Part shown: piece after piece, positions 62,004 through 64,000 of the stretch
Layout of the letters: every line of letters starts with the position of its first letter
Numbering within the stretch: position 1 is the first letter of the stretch
Assembly: GCF_005885675.1 (NCBI RefSeq)
Contig: NZ_VANR01000003.1
Span: 248,001-312,000, forward strand
Reading direction: 5' to 3'
Length of the DNA: 64,000 bases
From: Polaribacter aestuariivivens
GTDB taxonomy: Bacteria > Bacteroidota > Bacteroidia > Flavobacteriales > Flavobacteriaceae
Notes under the pieces: model-generated
Database searches by the model: none
What the model saw: the letters and a program-made list of their open reading frames with translations, nothing else
Told to the model about the DNA's origin: nothing
Translations under genes and position numbers: made by a program

Positions 62004-62870
62004 CTAATTTTTAGGTCTCATTAATCCTTCTTGTGCAAAAGAAGCCACTAACTTTCCATCTCTTGTAAAAATATTTCCTTTAGCCAAACCTCTTGCACCA
62101 AAAGCATTTGGAGATGCTGCTGAAAAAAGCATCCAATCATTATAATTGAAATCTCTAAAAAACCACATAGAATGATCTAAACTTGCAGTTTGAGTGTTTC
62201 CAAAATTATGTTTGCTTGCATTCGGATTAAAAGCAGCGTTTAACACATTGTAATCAGATATATAGGTTAAAATTTCTTGTTTTGTTCTGTAATTTAAATT
62301 TTTATGACTTTCTCCTTTTAAGCGAAACCAAACTTGCTCGTTTGCTGGTAAATCTTTTGGATCCATAGGATTTGGAACTCTAACTGGTTTAAATTCAATG
62401 GGCCTTTTTACGCTTAAAAAAGCTTTGGTAGATTTTGGTAAAAAATCGCCAAATTTCTCCAACATATCATCCCAACTTAATAATTCTTCTGGTTGCTTTA
62501 TGTTGGAATCGAAAGTTGCTTGATGCTCAAAACCATCTTCTTTTATATGAAATGAAGCTGCCATAATAAAAATAGTTTTATCATGCTGACTTGCTGTAAC
62601 TCTTCTTGTTGAAAAACTTCCTCCATTTCGCATTTCTGCCACATGATAATTTATAGGAACCGTTAAATCTCCAGCTTCTAAAAAATAAGAATGTAATGAA
62701 TGTAAAAACCGATTTTCTGGAACAGTTCTATAAGCTGCATTTACTGCTTGTGCCAAAACTTGACCGCCAAAAACATGTGGGCTTCCAATGGTATAACTAT
62801 TTCCGCTAAAATTATTTTCTCCTAAATTTTTTAAATCTAAAAGGTCTATTAATTCTTTACTCGTTTGCAT
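62004..62870 (-). CDS. tesB: acyl-CoA thioesterase II
   Basis: 288-residue double hot-dog thioesterase that hydrolyses acyl-CoA to fatty acid and CoA. TesB signatures are GSPHVFGGQVLAQAVNAA, HSLHSYFLEAGD, FSTRRVTASQHDKTIFIM and the C-terminal SLDHSMWFFRDFNYNDWMLF with ANG/GAR-like GARGLAKGNIFTRDG. The start immediately follows the stop of the upstream gene on this strand, so they are probably co-transcribed. Confidence 0.94.
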   Translation of the reverse strand: MQTSKELIDLLDLKNLGENNFSGNSYTIGSPHVFGGQVLAQAVNAAYRTVPENRFLHSLHSYFLEAGDLTVPINYHVAEMRNGGSFSTRRVTASQHDKTIFIMAASFHIKEDGFEHQATFDSNIKQPEELLSWDDMLEKFGDFLPKSTKAFLSVKRPIEFKPVRVPNPMDPKDLPANEQVWFRLKGESHKNLNYRTKQEILTYISDYNVLNAAFNPNASKHNFGNTQTASLDHSMWFFRDFNYNDWMLFSAASPNAFGARGLAKGNIFTRDGKLVASFAQEGLMRPKN

Positions 62871-64000
62871 TTATTGCTGTTTTTTAAATGGAAATTTTTG
62901 TTGAAATGGTGTGGGTTGAACTCTTTGCAAAAATAACTTTAATATTTTGTTTGTAATGGTTTTTTTGTGACGTAAATACATGGTTAAATCTTGTGGAATT
63001 GCACCTACAGAACTTTTAATTTCACTTGCAGTTCTTCCGAAATTAATGGTTTTTAGTTTTTTAGAAATGGCAATTTCAATATAGTGATATAGCATTCTTT
63101 GGTAAATTGCATAAGTTCTGTTTAACTGATAATCAATACCCACAAAATGAGAATCTAAAGTGTTTTTTGTAATAACACCAGACATAAAACCAACTACATT
63201 CTTATTTAAAATAAGGACTTTTAAGATATAGGTGCTTCCTAATTTATCTTTAAAATCTTTATAGGTTTCTAAATTAAAGTGGCCTAAATTAAAATCTGCA
63301 TTTGCAGCAACTTTTTCATATAAATCAGTCATTTTTGGCAAAAATTCCTCAATATTTTTGCTTGTAACTTCTTCAATTTTTATGCTACTACTTTGTGAAA
63401 ATGCTTTTTTAGCTTTTACTCGAAACTTAGTTTTCATTGCAGCTAAATAATTATCAAAACTTAGCCAATTTTCATCAATATTAAGTAGCATGTTAGGTTC
63501 TACTAAAAAAGGGTTGTAGCTGAATTTTTTTAGTTCGTCAGTAATAAAAAGCGATTCTCTTACAAAGTCTTTAATGAGAAAAGCATCAATATTATTTTTT
63601 AATTTTTTATTGGTGTTTACAAGATGATTTATAGCGTTAGCAAGTTCTTTTATTACCTTTTTTTTATCTTGATTTTGATGTATGAATAAACCATGTTCTC
63701 CACTTACAAATGTGTTTCCTGAAATTAATAACTTTAATGGTTTACTTTCTTTAATAATACCAAATTGTCTTCCTAATTTTTTTAAAAAATCAAAATCTTT
63801 TTGCATTGACTTCATATAAAAATCTACAATTTGAATGGACGAATATGCAGTAGGTTTTTCGTTTTCATCAACCAAAACAATGTGTGAAAAAGTAATGTTT
63901 GGGTGATTTTTTTCTATTGATTTTAAAAAATCTTGATGAAAATAAATGTTGTTTTCACATTGAAGATGATTCCATATTTTAGTAGGAATTTCATCAATCG
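62871..64000 (-). CDS. acyltransferase-like protein, 5' partial
   Basis: The reverse-strand frame is open to the end of the window, so the start is missing. The TTG at 63875 is not a convincing start, because coding-like sequence continues upstream of it (KIWNHLQCENNIYFHQDFL, and ITFSHIVLVDENEKPTAYSS). About 375 residues are visible. The layout, an N-terminal beta part and a C-terminal GNAT-like half (LKVLILNKNVVGFMSGVI, YAIYQRMLYHYIEIAISKKL, INFGRTASEIKSSVGA), resembles predicted N-acyltransferases of the peptidogalycan-biosynthesis or FemAB-related group. Substrate unknown. It precedes tesB with no gap. Confidence 0.7.
   Translation of the reverse strand, partial: IDEIPTKIWNHLQCENNIYFHQDFLKSIEKNHPNITFSHIVLVDENEKPTAYSSIQIVDFYMKSMQKDFDFLKKLGRQFGIIKESKPLKLLISGNTFVSGEHGLFIHQNQDKKKVIKELANAINHLVNTNKKLKNNIDAFLIKDFVRESLFITDELKKFSYNPFLVEPNMLLNIDENWLSFDNYLAAMKTKFRVKAKKAFSQSSSIKIEEVTSKNIEEFLPKMTDLYEKVAANADFNLGHFNLETYKDFKDKLGSTYILKVLILNKNVVGFMSGVITKNTLDSHFVGIDYQLNRTYAIYQRMLYHYIEIAISKKLKTINFGRTASEIKSSVGAIPQDLTMYLRHKKTITNKILKLFLQRVQPTPFQQKFPFKKQQ

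Noticed and set aside
1..64000. CRISPR arrays, rRNA genes, insertion sequences or replication origins
   Set aside because: No regularly spaced repeats, transposase or integrase motifs, rRNA sequence or DnaA-box cluster were seen on either strand.

Overview
The window is about 64 kb of very AT-rich DNA from a member of the Flavobacteriaceae (Bacteroidota), probably a marine relative of Polaribacter or Tenacibaculum; the genus is an inference. The support is direct: type IX secretion (T9SS) C-terminal sorting domains, GldH and PorZ, Bacteroidota-type promoters (TTG, about 19 bp, TAnnTTTG), almost no Shine-Dalgarno sequences, and several flavobacterial families of unknown function (DUF2452, DUF4837, DUF6370). 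Nearly all genes are chromosomal housekeeping or envelope genes. I see no rRNA, insertion sequence, prophage or CRISPR array.

Region 1 (1-15742) is the most unusual part. It holds a propeller-sensor histidine kinase (5' end outside the window), a LytTR response regulator, a secreted protein with a phage tail-collar domain, a 2845-residue secreted protein with three LamG-like regions and a T9SS sorting domain, and two smaller secreted proteins. The last three share a roughly 100-residue module that I call the PDWS module. Paired direct repeats TTCACGACA, spaced like LytTR binding sites, lie before the regulator gene and before the surface-protein operon. I infer one locally regulated cell-surface system.

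Region 2 (15744-24182) carries holB, a TspO-like membrane protein, pgk, an aldo/keto reductase, a glnS operon, a zinc-ribbon protein, DUF2452, folB and tRNA-Cys. Region 3 (24278-37471) is envelope-related: an alpha-2-macroglobulin lipoprotein followed by penicillin-binding protein 1C, a 59-residue membrane protein in a long gap, a metallo-beta-lactamase-fold hydrolase, a subtilisin-like lipoprotein protease and an M1 metallopeptidase lipoprotein. Region 4 (37637-41933) has a LysE-type exporter, a PaaE-like ferredoxin reductase, asd and trhO.

Region 5 (42075-51865) runs ricT, gldH and penicillin-binding protein 1A as a tight group, then a two-subunit CoA transferase, exodeoxyribonuclease III, a LysM lytic transglycosylase, and DUF4837 and DUF1761 proteins. 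Region 6 (51889-64000) has trpS, an acyltransferase with a TrhA/hemolysin III protein, a candidate small RNA, a CYTH protein, the coupled set porZ-recO-TonB-dependent receptor, and a reverse-strand group of a methyltransferase, an SdpI-like protein, an acyl-CoA thioesterase and a partial acyltransferase-like gene.

Two families of intergenic repeats are visible: a structured element with two copies (about 22992-23080 and 40696-40772), and short decayed copies of a GTCATTTTGAGCG...GTCGAAA sequence in at least six gaps.
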